64,000 nt of DNA from Cymbomonas tetramitiformis (lineage: Eukaryota; Chlorophyta; Pyramimonadophyceae; Pyramimonadales; Pyramimonadaceae): the NCBI GenBank assembly GCA_001247695.2, contig LGRX02027794.1, positions 1 to 64,000 on the forward strand, written 5' to 3'. Every line of letters starts with the position of its first letter. The stretch's first letter is position 1. Of this stretch, positions 42,601 through 52,885 are shown in pieces. Position numbers and translations under genes: made by a program. The notes below the pieces were generated by a model. It made no database searches and had not been told where the DNA came from. It saw only the letters and a list, made by a program, of their open reading frames with translations.

Positions 42601-43392
42601 TGGTGGTTTGTGCCCAGGTTCAATGTTGATTCGATGATAACCACCTTCAAACCGTTCTGGCCTATGACCAGCTGGAAGATCCTCCTGGAATATGTCTGAA
42701 AAGTCTTCTCTCATCTGATCACGTGCTGCTGTGACCTCGGGGTCTTCCATAGTGGTGTCTGTGTCTGATGCTGTAAAGACCAGTTCACCGTCGACCTCTG
42801 AGAGAAAGAATAGATAAGCTACGGCTTCTTCAGCCGAACCACTGGATCGAATGCGACGAAGGTGCTTTCTCATGGTGGTGGCGCTGACCAATTTTATTTC
42901 AGGAAGGTCATCTGAATCTGGAGTCTGCTCAACTCTGGACAATACTGTGCGAATACTGGAGCCTGATGAATGCTTCCTAGTGATCGTCAGATTTTTGGTC
43001 TGAAAGTCAATGTGGGGATTTCTCCTCTCCAACCAATCTTGACCCAGAATGACAGTGAATGGTTTCATGTCAATGATGTAGAAATCTTCTGTATCCTTAT
43101 ACTTGCCCAGCGTAAATGTAGCTTTGGGAAGATAGGATGTGCATGGTAGTTGGCTTCCTCCAGCCAATCCCACTGAAAACGATGAAGAGTCTGTGGGTGC
43201 TATACCAAGCTGAGCAGCGAACTGTCTGTCGATGAAAGACGATGTGGCTCCTGGATCTACCAAAATGTGAGTACTCTGTCCATATACTTTCCCTTTGTAC
43301 AACAACAGCTTCTTCTGTGATTTCAGCTGTGCTGTTTGAGACTGCATCTGTGCGATGTGCTCTGAGGGAGTGTCCATCTGCTGAAACTGCAA
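39604..43392 (-). CDS. Gypsy Pol: protease, RT, RNase H, integrase, chromodomain
   Basis: One frame interrupted only by an 84-bp intron-like insert (40334-40417). Aspartic protease: LVDPGATSSFID, D46. RT: FDFNQFFHQIPIH and catalytic FMDD near residue 415, with PFGLTNAPA between. RNase H: MEVDGSGTHVGQVI near 580, then a TRISA hinge. Integrase: HHCC module HECHSATISGHVGK to CPVCQRQK (about 807-857), catalytic D near 878, D near 948 (ISDRDPRF) and E near 981 (NERSHAFIE). The C-terminal end is a chromodomain (YYLVRYAGYGPEHDTWVKA), which in known chromoviruses guides insertion to marked chromatin. No ATG opens it; the frame continues upstream past the gag stop in the -1 frame, so a gag-pol frameshift is likely. 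Appears intact. Confidence 0.9.
40334..40417 (-). other. Putative 84-bp intron within integrase
   Basis: Minus-strand donor CAG|GTACTT and acceptor CATCCACAG|GTG. Removing it joins FIEDILR directly to CCCNDTSANSWEDKLPLVEF, restoring the spacing seen in other gypsy integrases. The insert length is a multiple of three but contains an in-frame stop (40399-40401), so unspliced RNA would end Pol inside integrase. Confidence 0.65.
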
Positions 43393-43466
43393 TGTCAGAC
43401 TGGAAAGGACTTCTTCTGAGATACTCTCAACCCGGCCACTTGCTTCAGTGGCATCTTCAGGCTGAT

Positions 43467-44855
43467 CTATCCTCGGGGTGCTCTCAACACCGGTACCTGT
43501 GCAGTACCCTGAGAGTTTCCCTGAGGAGCTGGAGCTGTAGCTGGAACTGGAGCTGGAGTTGCAACTGCTGCATTGATGCTGTGCTGACTCTTCAGTTCCT
43601 TAACCAAGGTGTTGATCGTGTTGATGAGTTTGCCGGACCCATCCTTAGCACCCTGATTCTGCTGCTGCTGTCTCCGATTCTGGAAAGGACTCTGAGCTGG
43701 TGGCTTACCCTTAATCTCCTTTCCATCTGGGGTCTTGGTGGAATAACAATCCTTCTCGATGTGACCAACACGACCACAACGATTGCAAGACTTATCATTC
43801 TGTGATTTTCCTTTTCCTTTGCCCTTGCCTTTTCCACCTTTTCCCTTGTTCCGATTCTGATTGGAGTTCTGGCTGCCACTCTGATTCTGATTCCGATTTC
43901 TGTTGGATCTGTCATATGGCTTCTGGCCACGTCCTTTGTTCTTATCCTTCTTGGCTGGACCTCCGGATGACTGCTCCTTCTGACCCCGATAATGAAGGGT
44001 TTCTGATTGCTTTGAGTGAATGACGTAATTCAAATCAAGCAATATCTGTGTGGTTTCTTGCCACGACAGATTGTTCCTTTGCTCTTCTGTCAGGAATCTG
44101 AGTTGGAACTGTCTGCGGAGATCTGGATCCATACTGGTGACGAATCTGTCCTTTATTAGCACATCATTCAAATCAACTGCTGCTAGAGAAGCCAGTGATG
44201 TAAATGTGCGCAAATAATCTGCAAAGGTTTGGGTTCCTTGAGTCAGTGCCATAAGGTGTTTCTTGGCTACCGATCTCTTGTGAGGATTACCAAATTGTCT
44301 GAGGAATGTCTGTCTGACCATCTCATAGGTGGCATGTGGCTGTTGTGCCAAGACCTGAAAATAGTGTCTGTCGTTATTCTGTATAAGAGTCAGAAACACT
44401 GTAATCAAATCCTTGTCCTTGACTCCAGGATAGGTGAACTGGAAATATCTGTCCACCGTGTCCAACCAGACTTCTGCGTCCTGTCCTGATTTGAATTCCC
44501 TAGGTGGTGTCATTTTCACCTTTGGGACCAAACTAGGTGGAGCTGGTGCTGGGACTGAATCTGAATCTGGATCTGTAAAAACCATCGGAGGATTATCTTC
44601 TGTGTACTCGCTTTCTGGTTCCTTAGGCTCATTAGCAGGATCCCTAAATCGGCTCATATCTGGCTTCATACGACTGATGTTGTCATAGTAGCCTATCTGG
44701 TCATATCTGGTTTGTGTGTCGGCATAACCAGCGATCCATTTCGGGACTTTAAACCGGCTGTATGCATCATATGAACCAAGAATGTCGAAAAACCATGTCG
44801 ATGGATCTGGGTCGATATCAGGAATCTCATGCTCTTCCTCTTCGATTGTAACCAT
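43467..44855 (-). CDS. Gypsy Gag
   Basis: 462 residues from ATG 44855. Structural polyprotein that packages element RNA. N-terminal acidic region, then a retrotransposon-Gag-type capsid core around residues 115-260: PREFKSGQDAEVWLDTVDRYF, FRQFG-like TFLRQFGNPHKR, DYLRTFTSLASL, DRFVTSMDPDLRRQF, typical of gypsy Gag. A Lys/Asn/Gln-rich basic stretch leads to a CCHC knuckle CNRCGRVGHIEKDC near residue 355. Ends with an Ala/Pro-rich tail and a stop at 43467. The downstream pol frame is open across this stop in the -1 frame, suggesting frameshift expression of Gag-Pol. Intact. Confidence 0.9.
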   Translation of the reverse strand: MVTIEEEEHEIPDIDPDPSTWFFDILGSYDAYSRFKVPKWIAGYADTQTRYDQIGYYDNISRMKPDMSRFRDPANEPKEPESEYTEDNPPMVFTDPDSDSVPAPAPPSLVPKVKMTPPREFKSGQDAEVWLDTVDRYFQFTYPGVKDKDLITVFLTLIQNNDRHYFQVLAQQPHATYEMVRQTFLRQFGNPHKRSVAKKHLMALTQGTQTFADYLRTFTSLASLAAVDLNDVLIKDRFVTSMDPDLRRQFQLRFLTEEQRNNLSWQETTQILLDLNYVIHSKQSETLHYRGQKEQSSGGPAKKDKNKGRGQKPYDRSNRNRNQNQSGSQNSNQNRNKGKGGKGKGKGKGKSQNDKSCNRCGRVGHIEKDCYSTKTPDGKEIKGKPPAQSPFQNRRQQQQNQGAKDGSGKLINTINTLVKELKSQHSINAAVATPAPVPATAPAPQGNSQGTAQVPVLRAPRG

Positions 44856-44869
44856 CTAAAAACAAAACA

Positions 44870-45355
44870 CAGCACAAAAATACCTTCAGCTAATCGACTA
44901 ACTGAGTGTGTGTGATTTATATGTTATATATGGTATATCTGTATGTTTACATACATGTAGTACATTTGTACATAATAATGAGGTAGGTATATATATCCAC
45001 CTTCTTCCCCCCTCAAGGAAGTGTGTGATATAAGGCAGTTGTCAATTGCCTGTACCTCATAAATAGCATGCATTCCATATAGGAAGCATCTGTTACAGTT
45101 TTAGGGTTGTTGCCCGATATATAATCATGTCTGTGTTGAATACAACATGATATGTTAATGCCAAACACGAAGTTTTTCGAATATATAGTGGCATTTTAGG
45201 GCATGTTAGGTTACAGTGGCCCATATACCCAATAATGTGATTAGGGTGTTACATGGTATCAGTAACCCTAAAATAGGTGAAAATAAAGCAGTATAAATAT
45301 TTTGCAACCATTTTTAAGCAAAACTGCATTTGATACCATACTGAATGTTAAGTGG
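44870..45355. other. Gypsy leader with an LTR/primer-site-like junction
   Basis: AT-rich, no ORF. GGGTGTTACA is followed by TGGTATCAGTAACC at 45255, which resembles an LTR end plus initiator-methionine-tRNA primer site on the plus strand. A second TGGTATCA lies inverted at about 45333. Possibly a fragment of a further LTR element; unproven. Confidence 0.35.
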
Positions 45356-45800
45356 TGCTGGATGTGACACACCGTGTGTCACTTCCTGTTATCTGTACTA
45401 GTACTCCGTACAGTACGGGTGTCACAGGTTTAGGGTTTCCGGCATAAAGCCGAGACTATCTTATGTTTATTCTGACTTATGCAAACACCGAAAGTGAAAG
45501 CATTCTGACTGTATCCCGATATATACCCGTAGCTATATATCTCACAGGTTATGGTGCGCCAGGCACCTTCCACTACTTTTGGGAGCATGATTGGCTAAAC
45601 ACCTCCGCTTGGTGGGGCGTTGGGGGTCCCATTTGATGGTTGCGCTATGAGGACTCGCGGTTGAGGCACACGTCGTTACGGAGTGATTGCGTTTATCGCT
45701 GCAGCGTGCCCTACGTAATTTTTTGGATGTCCACGGGATTTTCGTTTTGACTGGACCTGATCAATCTTTGTCGCGGACTTCTTGCGCAACGTGTTCTTTG
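45356..45800 (+). mobile_element. Fragment of a gag-only LTR element: LTR plus 5' internal region
   Basis: 45356-45546 resembles the 194-bp LTR at 25437: TGCTGGA start, GTACTAGTACTCCGTACAGTAC-like core, CTATATATCTCACA end. It continues with GGTTATGG, then TGATTGGCTAA...CCGCTTGGTGGGGCGTTGGGG, which matches 25676-25712. No gag, no second LTR and no duplication seen, so it is truncated inside the gypsy leader. Confidence 0.65.
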
Positions 45801-46499
45801 ACTTCCGCATTTCTACAATTGGGATTTCGCAGTTAAAAGGGCGCGCTGCTGATGAAAAGCATGTATTGTCGTCGCCATTCATCAGCGCATTATACGAGCG
45901 CTGACATGTATACGGATCAAAATTCCGTCGATGACCACTATGCCATATATCATTCTGAACAATTTTCGAGCGTGATTCATACAAGCGCGCGCATGTAATT
46001 GACATGCATGCCGTAAGCTGCGATCCGCTTCTGCAAAAACATGCGACCATCGCGCATACGACCATCGCGCATGCTGCCAACTGCAAATTAGTATATCGCG
46101 CATCAACATGTATGAAGCCGTACAAAAAGCAATTTGGTGCAATCACGAAAATTGTAATGCTGCGCTGATGACTTTCCGCGCGGAAACGATTCCGCTGATG
46201 ATTATGCTTCCACGTCGCATCTGCGAACATGTATACATTTGCGAACCATTTATGCGAGTACGTCTCATTGCTGCGCGGATGTATGCCATATGCACACCTT
46301 ATCGTGTAGTATGTGCGATCAGCTGTTTCTGCGAGTGCGCTTCTGCGAACGCAACAATTTCCTCGCACGCTATCTTCGCTATTGCAGCGGATATATCAAA
46401 TATTCAATTTATGCGAGTGCGTCGCCTTATGTGCTCCGCAACCTGTCAACACAAATTAATGATATCTATGCGCTGCACGCAAATGAGTTCTCGTTCGTG

Positions 46500-46528
46500 C
46501 CTTGACGAGCTAAATTAGAATACCATTC
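46500..46528 (-). promoter_or_regulatory. Putative primer-binding site of the gypsy element
   Basis: Directly after the 5' LTR on the minus strand: GAATGGTATTCTAATTTAGC. Its TGGTAT start is like primer sites for methionine initiator tRNA, but the rest does not match well. Confidence 0.35.
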
Positions 46529-47159
46529 TGTTAGGGCTAGATAAAGAAGCCCTCAATATATCATACAAAAATACAAGTATATGCGCTGTGCTGTGGAACG
46601 GCAAACACAAGCGTCAGAATATAGCGGGATGAGTTGCAGAACTTCAGTGAGAAGATACTGCTGAAGCCCAACGCTTCGCTCATCTATACCATACGTCTCC
46701 CATCGCATAGATGGTACCGCCATTGGGTTGTGAACCCGAGACGTTGGTTGAACGACCAGTATTGTGGTAACGAATAGTTCGTTCATACTGCGCATGCGTG
46801 TTCCGCACATGCTAAAAAGCCAAGATGGTTCTTGTTTGTACTTCAAGATGTATCTTGCTTTGCCATCTTCGAGTTGGACGTACGAACTCTCGATGACAGG
46901 GTCATTCAAGTCTTTCCTTGAATAATGACAGATGATGTGACTTATCATCTGGCGACATGTACAGTCATAGTCGACCGTACTGACGACTGTCATAATAATA
47001 TATGACACGACTCGACATGACATGACATGACATGGTATGACATGTCTGACAGGTATGACACGTATGACATGTATTACACATATGTCATCGGTCATGATCC
47101 TGTATGGTATGACACGTATGACATGTATGACACATATGTCATCGGTCATGACCCTGACA
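46529..47159 (-). repeat. 5' LTR of the gypsy element
   Basis: 631 bp, almost identical to 37399-38047 except for loss of 18 bp in the TATGACA array. Followed on the plus strand by AACAC. Confidence 0.93.
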
Positions 47160-47615
47160 AACACCCTTCTCCGTTGTTTCTGACAAGAATTCCAAGGCAA
47201 GAGTGACGGTCTCAGGTAGCTCCACACCTTCCAATTCCTTCTTGGCATCGTTAAGCGCCAACTGCGACGCTGAGTGAGCCACGAAGTGGTGCTGTGTCTC
47301 TAAGAACTGCTTGCGGAGACCTTTGTCCTTACCATCATCGTTGCGAGTTAATTCTAGGCGATCGGACCCTGGAAGCTGAGTGAGGTCTACTGCTGCCTCC
47401 CACGGACGCTTTCGGTCACCTGAAGCTACTTGCGACAGTCCTTTGAGCTCAGCAAGTCGGGCTGTCGCTCTCTCCATTTGTCGCATCAACTTCATTTGCG
47501 GTTGCGTGAGGTCCTCTCCATCTTGGAAAGCAGCAAAAGCGGTCGCGTACGCTAGCTGCGCGTGCAAATCATCAATACGTCTCTGACACAAAATCGGATC
47601 GGTAAACCACTCCAT
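47160..47615 (-). pseudogene. DIRS-like gag, N-terminal half
   Basis: 152 codons from ATG 47615: MEWFTDPILCQRRIDDLHAQ, a helical segment (LMRQMERATARLAELKGLSQ), and a stretch ending in LALEFLSETTEKG. No named domain, but it runs in phase into the CCHC-bearing half at 36998-37393 once the gypsy insertion is disregarded. In the present genome the frame runs into the gypsy LTR and stops at about 47139. Confidence 0.75.
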
Positions 47616-47820
47616 ACTGATATACGATATACACTGAAAATATACACTGAAAAACTTACGGTGTTACGAAAGTCCACACAATCACAGTAACACGGCAAGA
47701 GGCCCTCTCAGTCCGTAGCTGGCCTCTTAGGCCTCCGACTGATCAGAAAACCTCAGTTTTCAGATCTGCTCCGTATGACAGTCATACTGCCTGTCATACT
47801 ACACTGATCAGAAAACCATC

Positions 47821-48003
47821 AGTTTTCATCTCAACCGCTAAAAGGCTTCACAAATTTATAGATCCAGTTTGCACGAATTTTGGTTTGCAGCGCTCCCTTC
47901 ACGAACATAATCGCGACCGAAAACTCGTTTCGCAGTTTTCATCTCAACCGCTAAAGGGCTTCACAAATTTATAGATCCAGTTTGCACGAATTTTGCTTTG
48001 CAG
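47821..48003 (-). repeat. Right terminal repeat of the DIRS-like element with tandem duplication
   Basis: A unit with TCATCTCAACCGCTAAA...TTTATAGATCCAGTTTGCAC occurs from 47821 and again from 47934 (113-bp period); the segment 47867-47940 is the direct repeat shared with 36130-36203. Confidence 0.75.
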
Positions 48004-48163
48004 TGTTAAGGATTTTGCACGAACAGTGTTAAGCTTTGCACGAATCCGACTGTTTTGACATTTGTTGGAAAGAGGGGGACAATCTAAAGATTTTTCCCCA
48101 ATTAGCACTAGTCGCTTGGTAAGCGAAAGTCAGTCTTGTGGCAGTGGCGTCCATTTGCAGGAG

Positions 48164-49317
48164 ATGAAGCGTATATTCACCCTGGCGTTGAGTAGTTTGT
48201 CGCTTGGGCGCCTATTTGGATATTGGTCGCTTTCTCTTGCACTTCATGCGGCCACTGGAGAAAGTGCACAGGACTATTGCTCAAAGCAAGGCTCCGTTTC
48301 AAATGGCAGTTCGGATATGCGCTCCAACCACGAGTACATTAAGTTTCATACACGGCGGCCAGGTCACGGTAATTTGTCGGAGACGATGGTTGTGAGTTAT
48401 GATGGAGGCTTGCATGTCGGTGGGGAGAAAATGATATCTTTTCGTGAGCACGAGGTTGTGGTGAATGCTTTGCAAAATAAGTTGCAGCCGCCCAACTGCA
48501 CGTCACCTGGTGGGAAGTATTTGCAATATGATGGGACAAGATTTGTATGCGTTTGTGAGGTTGGTTATCGCGGGGTATCTTGCGGTTTTTTGGTCTCCGA
48601 CCCCATTGTATTCCTAAGCAATTCGACGTTGCTATCGTATGGCGAAGGAAGCGGGGTGCCCTTTTGGGAAGACCTTAGTGGATACGCACATCACGCCATA
48701 AGCACCCAGCATGAAATTAAAATGGATCACGGATATTCTTATGTTCCACCTGTTGATCCAACTTTTGAAGAAGGTGGAGTCACTTTCCGAACAACTTCAA
48801 CCGGTGTGCCGGTTTTGAAAATTGGCGGTGACTCTACTGTAGTGGTTTGTCTATTGGCGCTGGAGATTCAAGAAGCGTATGCTTCAAGGCATCTGGGCGC
48901 AAAGGTGAAATATTCGGTCTAAACACGTGGCATACTTTAGGCGTTAAGAACGATGGCCGTATCGAAGTGAGGCAGGTTCGGGCCCCTGCAGAGGAATGTC
49001 CTTGCTACACGGTTGCCAACTCGGGCTGGTATTGTTGTGAACGACGTGTTGTTACAACTAGTCCCGTTGTCTTCGAAGGGCAATTTCAAGACGTTTGCGT
49101 CCTTGGAAGTAATAACATCACAAAGATATATAAGAATGCTGTGCTCGTGCAAGAATGGTTGGGTGAGGAATATGCAGCGTTCTCGTGGGGTATCCAACGT
49201 CCACTTTTGGGTGCTACCAACTTTGGTAGTAGAGGTTTTCAAGGCACGATAAAGAAGGTTGGTATATGGGATCGCATTATTAGCACTGAAGACATGGAGC
49301 GTTTTGCAGCAAGTTGA
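48164..49317 (+). pseudogene. Secreted EGF / LamG-like protein with an internal frameshift
   Basis: ATG 48164 starts MKRIFTLALSSLSLGRLFGY, a plausible signal peptide. About 120 residues in is an EGF-like end: CVCEVGYRGVSC fits C-x-C-x5-G-x2-C. After it comes a laminin-G / concanavalin-like sandwich: FLSNSTLLSYGEGSGVPFWE, then in the +1 frame CFKASGRKGEIFGLNTWHTL, FEGQFQDVCVLG and FQGTIKKVGIWDRIISTEDM, the last a typical jelly-roll ending. The first frame stops at 48922 and the second opens near 48830, so there is a one-base shift around 48830-48850. A sequencing error, a short intron starting GTGACT at about 48829, or real decay could explain it. An extracellular adhesion or matrix role is inferred. 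It begins 160 bp right of the DIRS-like element. Confidence 0.6.
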
Positions 49318-52300
49318 ACTTAAATTTGTGAGGCACTTGCTGTTATCGATTCGGAGTACTATTTTTTCTTTGTTGGGGTCTCTTGCACGCACTTAATTCC
49401 CAACGTGCATGCGACTTTGTCGATCTGTCTTTCTGAGACCATGACCTTGCTAAGAGTTGCTCCCCTTGGTTTCAGAATCAGTCACAACATGCCATACGAG
49501 ATTGTCGTATTCGCTGTGACTGATCCTGTGCGCCCTTCCCTCAAAACACATCTTGCTTGCTCCACCACATGTTTCCTACTGGCGCATTCCTGCTCAACCA
49601 ATTGGTAGGGAGGAGGAATGGACAGAAGTCGCAATATATCTCAGTGTCGAGAAAAATGAAAGCAACGTCGCTCCAGGTGGTTTCTCCCTTTATAGCGTTC
49701 GTTCCACGGTTGACGTTATACCTGCGTGAAAATAGCCCCGCAGAGTGAACACTTAAGCCTGAACATGCGATATAACCGAAGTGTCCTCTTCTTTGAACAC
49801 GTACGTCGTAAGTTTGACCATCTCAGAATAACTGGGAAGCGAGGAAGCAGTGTGCGCCATTAAGGGTGATGTCTAGAGAGTCTCCTGGATGTGGAGCCGA
49901 CGAGAGACGGGATATCTAAGGAATTGCACGTTCTCTTACAGTTGCCGCAGAAGACAGCTGAGCAAAACTTTACAAATCAAATTCGTATACATTTCCCTCT
50001 CGTCTTGTGTTGATCTGTCGTTGATGGCGCGGTGTCTTGTTTTCTTTCGCCTTCTTTTCCGCTTCTTTTCTCGCCACTCGAACCTTTAGCGATCATCCCA
50101 TTTAAACAATCATTTATAGGAAATCCATCGCAAACTCTCCCCCCTCCGAAGTGGGGTACCCAGACCAGCAAATTATATTGTTAATTACAATTAACCATTT
50201 GTTGTACACTTACAAGAATATTTCTCTATACATATATACCAAGTTAATAACTTATTCCGAATTCAGCACTAGTGTTATTCTCACTAACTCAGAATGGAGG
50301 GAGTGACCCGAAAGTCTAAGTCAGTCTAGCCCGCTGCAGCTTCCCAGAAGCTGCAGCCTACCTCCTACACCAAGGCGCGGATATGAGTCTGTCATCGCAG
50401 ATGACAGTGTCCGACCTCCTCCGAGTTTCCCGAGAAATAGCGCTGCCGCTACGGCCATTTCTCGCATATATGGATAATTCGAACGCGGCGAAGCGAGTTT
50501 CGGAATTATTCGGGTAGTACGGGGGGAGAAAATTTCGAGGGAGAAAAAAATGTTTTATGTATAGAAAAATATTTTTCTGGCCTGCAGAAAATATTTTATG
50601 TACAAAATGATTTTCCGGTTGACGGACAACGACGGAGTCGCGAACGAACATCAAGAGTCGAGACAGATCCAGAATTTGGAAATTCGCGGATCGACTTTTC
50701 GTATTGCATTTTTGAATTACGACCAATGGGAAGGTTTGGAGGGTGACCCTCCAATAGCCCCCATTTGCCACGGAAGACGTTTATTAGGTGAACGCAGGGA
50801 ATTTCGATCGTCAAGGGAGACATCGAAATAGTGCCATGTTGACGTGGACAGCAACCGAAGGGTCTCCTGCTGAAAAGCTGAGTTCCCAGTTTCACAAAGT
50901 GAATCCGAAGTTTCACAAAGTGATTCCGAAGAGTCGGTTCGGAAACTATTGAAGTTTCACGAACTGGCGCAAAAGAGTCATTCTGCGGGTATCCTGGGCA
51001 CCGAGTCTACCAACTAAAAAAGTCTCCTTGGTTCCACCGTACAAACGAACTTCTCAAATTGTCACCCAAGTTTTCGCAACGAGCCAGATCGGATCAAAAA
51101 TTCAGGGTTTTCGATGCACTCTATGTGCGATATAAATTCGCTACCTCATTTTTTCGAAGCGCGGTAAGTTCGCATGGGTCAATATGCTATGTTAGCGGTA
51201 TACTGGTACTTCAACTTGTTTCTATGGTGTTCTACGACCTGATTACGTGAAGATCCTTGAAAACGAGAGTCATGCCGTGACCTCACACCTTGGAGCGTCG
51301 CTCAATCGAGCACCCACTAGTGCGGTGGTATATCGGATGTGCGCAACGAATGCGCAAGAGGTTCAGCATCATTATTCTGTCCCCCGTGTTACTTAACTCA
51401 ACGCCAATCAAAAGCTACAAGCAATAATCACTTGATAATCACTTTTACTTGTAAAGTTGGAACTTTGCGCAAAGCGCCAACGCAACACACTGCGCATCAT
51501 GAGCACGCGACAACTCAGCTGACGATGAGTGTGCACACCTAACAGTGGTTATGAGTGTTTACATGCGATGTTCAGGTTGAATATGCCGCCGGATGACACG
51601 AAAGTGAAAGGAGCGCCAAATGAATCGCACCGATATGCACACGCGCACATACCTGCCAGGACCCAAGTGAACGAGCCGGTGTCGCGATTATGCACCGCGC
51701 GCTGTGTCGTGGCGGGTGGCGTGGTGACTAGGCTGCTGGGATCTCGGGTATGCGGGGCAACGGTGCCGGGGTGCGCGGGTTGTTGACGGGGAAATTTTTT
51801 TAGATATATGGAAAGTGGAAGGTTCAGGACACTTGGCAGACTCATTAAAAAGGCCCTTATCTGAGGGTCTTGAAAGTTGACACGGTCGACTGTGCATCCC
51901 CAAAGACCCTGATTGGCAGCCTGACGAAAAGGTGCCTGGTCAGCGGAGGATCCTCAGAGAAAAGCAGCGAGGAGTGGCTTAGGCTCGTAAATTCCCAGTT
52001 CTCCCGGGCTGACTGGAAGAGCTTGACTTCGCAGCAGAGACCGTGTGGACCGGTTGGCGTGACTTCTCGGAAGGCCAAAGGTCAGCGGGCAACAGAGACC
52101 AAATTCACAGCTCGCTCGTGCTGACTGAAACGGTTGAATTCAGCACTCGAGTTGGGCTAGCCAGCCCAAGTGGGGATGCCCAAAACGAGGGACCGCAGCC
52201 GGCAATAACGTCACAGGGGTTAGCACAGGCCGTGTCAGCAGAAGTAAACGGTCGAACAGAACTCGCGGATTCATGTTGTTCAGGCAGCGGTCGAGCGTGG

Positions 52301-52430
52301 TGAATTCACTCGTCAGTCATATGGCCAGAGAGCGTGTGGATGCACACCCAAAAGCAGCAAAAAGGGACCACGAAGGAGGAACGGTTGTCTCGTCGACTTT
52401 TGAAGGGTCTGTCACAAACCACGGCTTATC
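49318..52430. other. Unassigned stretch
   Basis: No supportable gene or named element. Noted: a hairpin at 50330-50366 (GCAGCTTC...GAAGCTGC) and short TTTCACAAAGTGA repeats at 50890-50930. Many short ORFs in all frames have no coding features. Confidence 0.4.
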
Positions 52431-52885
52431 GTGTACCTCAGCCGGGTTGTGACACTTGCTGTAGCAGTCTCTGTGACGAACATATGACACGCGCTGTACG
52501 GTACGCGTGAGGAGTTATGACAGTGAAGAGATACGGAAAGATAAGCGGGTGTTACACTTGTTCAGAGATAGTGAGAATAAGTAGGGCGGCGTGGAAGAGT
52601 GAGGTAGACGCTCATTTTTGTTTTGCCTTCGTAACAGTGATTCCGAAAATAGCCAGGACTCGCTTAAGACCGCGAAAACAGCAGTGTTATGAGATAATTT
52701 ATAAGATACAGTATTCTTCTGCTTGTAAAGATATACATTTGTGGGACTTGCTCTTGTACGATAGCGTCAGAACTGTAATTAACAGTCTTTTTCAAAACAA
52801 AAATGTGCCATATTACAGACATGTCGTCTGTAATGCTGAGAGTGCAACAGCAGTCCTGAAGAACGAGACCTCTGAATGGTGATGC

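Larger units (their letters stand above)
37399..47159 (-). mobile_element. Full-length chromodomain Ty3/gypsy retrotransposon
   Basis: LTRs 37399-38047 and 46529-47159 differ by one 18-bp deletion and about one substitution, so insertion is recent. AACAC flanks both sides (37394-37398, 47160-47164). On the minus strand the order is 5' LTR, leader with ATGGTATTC at the primer-site position, gag, pol with protease-RT-RNase H-integrase-chromodomain, polypurine tract, 3' LTR. It carries a hAT-type element in its 3' region (39002-39523) and an LTR fragment in its leader (45356-45546). It sits in the gag of a DIRS-like element. Confidence 0.93.
36115..48003 (-). mobile_element. DIRS-like retroelement, split and 3'-deleted
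   Basis: Minus-strand element reconstructed across the gypsy insertion at 37399-47159: a gag half at 47160-47615, its other half at 36998-37393, then RT at 36217-36882. A 74-bp direct repeat near the ends (36130-36203 and 47867-47940, GTTTGCACGAATTTNGGTTT) marks the outer boundaries. At the right end the repeat sits in a 113-bp tandem duplication (from 47821 and 47934). RT ends abruptly near the left repeat, so RNase H and the recombinase are deleted. DIRS assignment rests on RT character; no tyrosine recombinase was seen. Confidence 0.6.

Noticed and set aside
45676..46368. 230-residue minus-strand ORF in the gypsy leader
   Set aside because: Antisense to a gag-only element fragment and full of His/Cys/Met from repeated CATGCG words; no Gag or enzyme motif.
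45356..46528. Complete gag-only element in the gypsy leader
   Set aside because: Only one LTR and the start of the internal region match; no gag, second LTR or target duplication was found.
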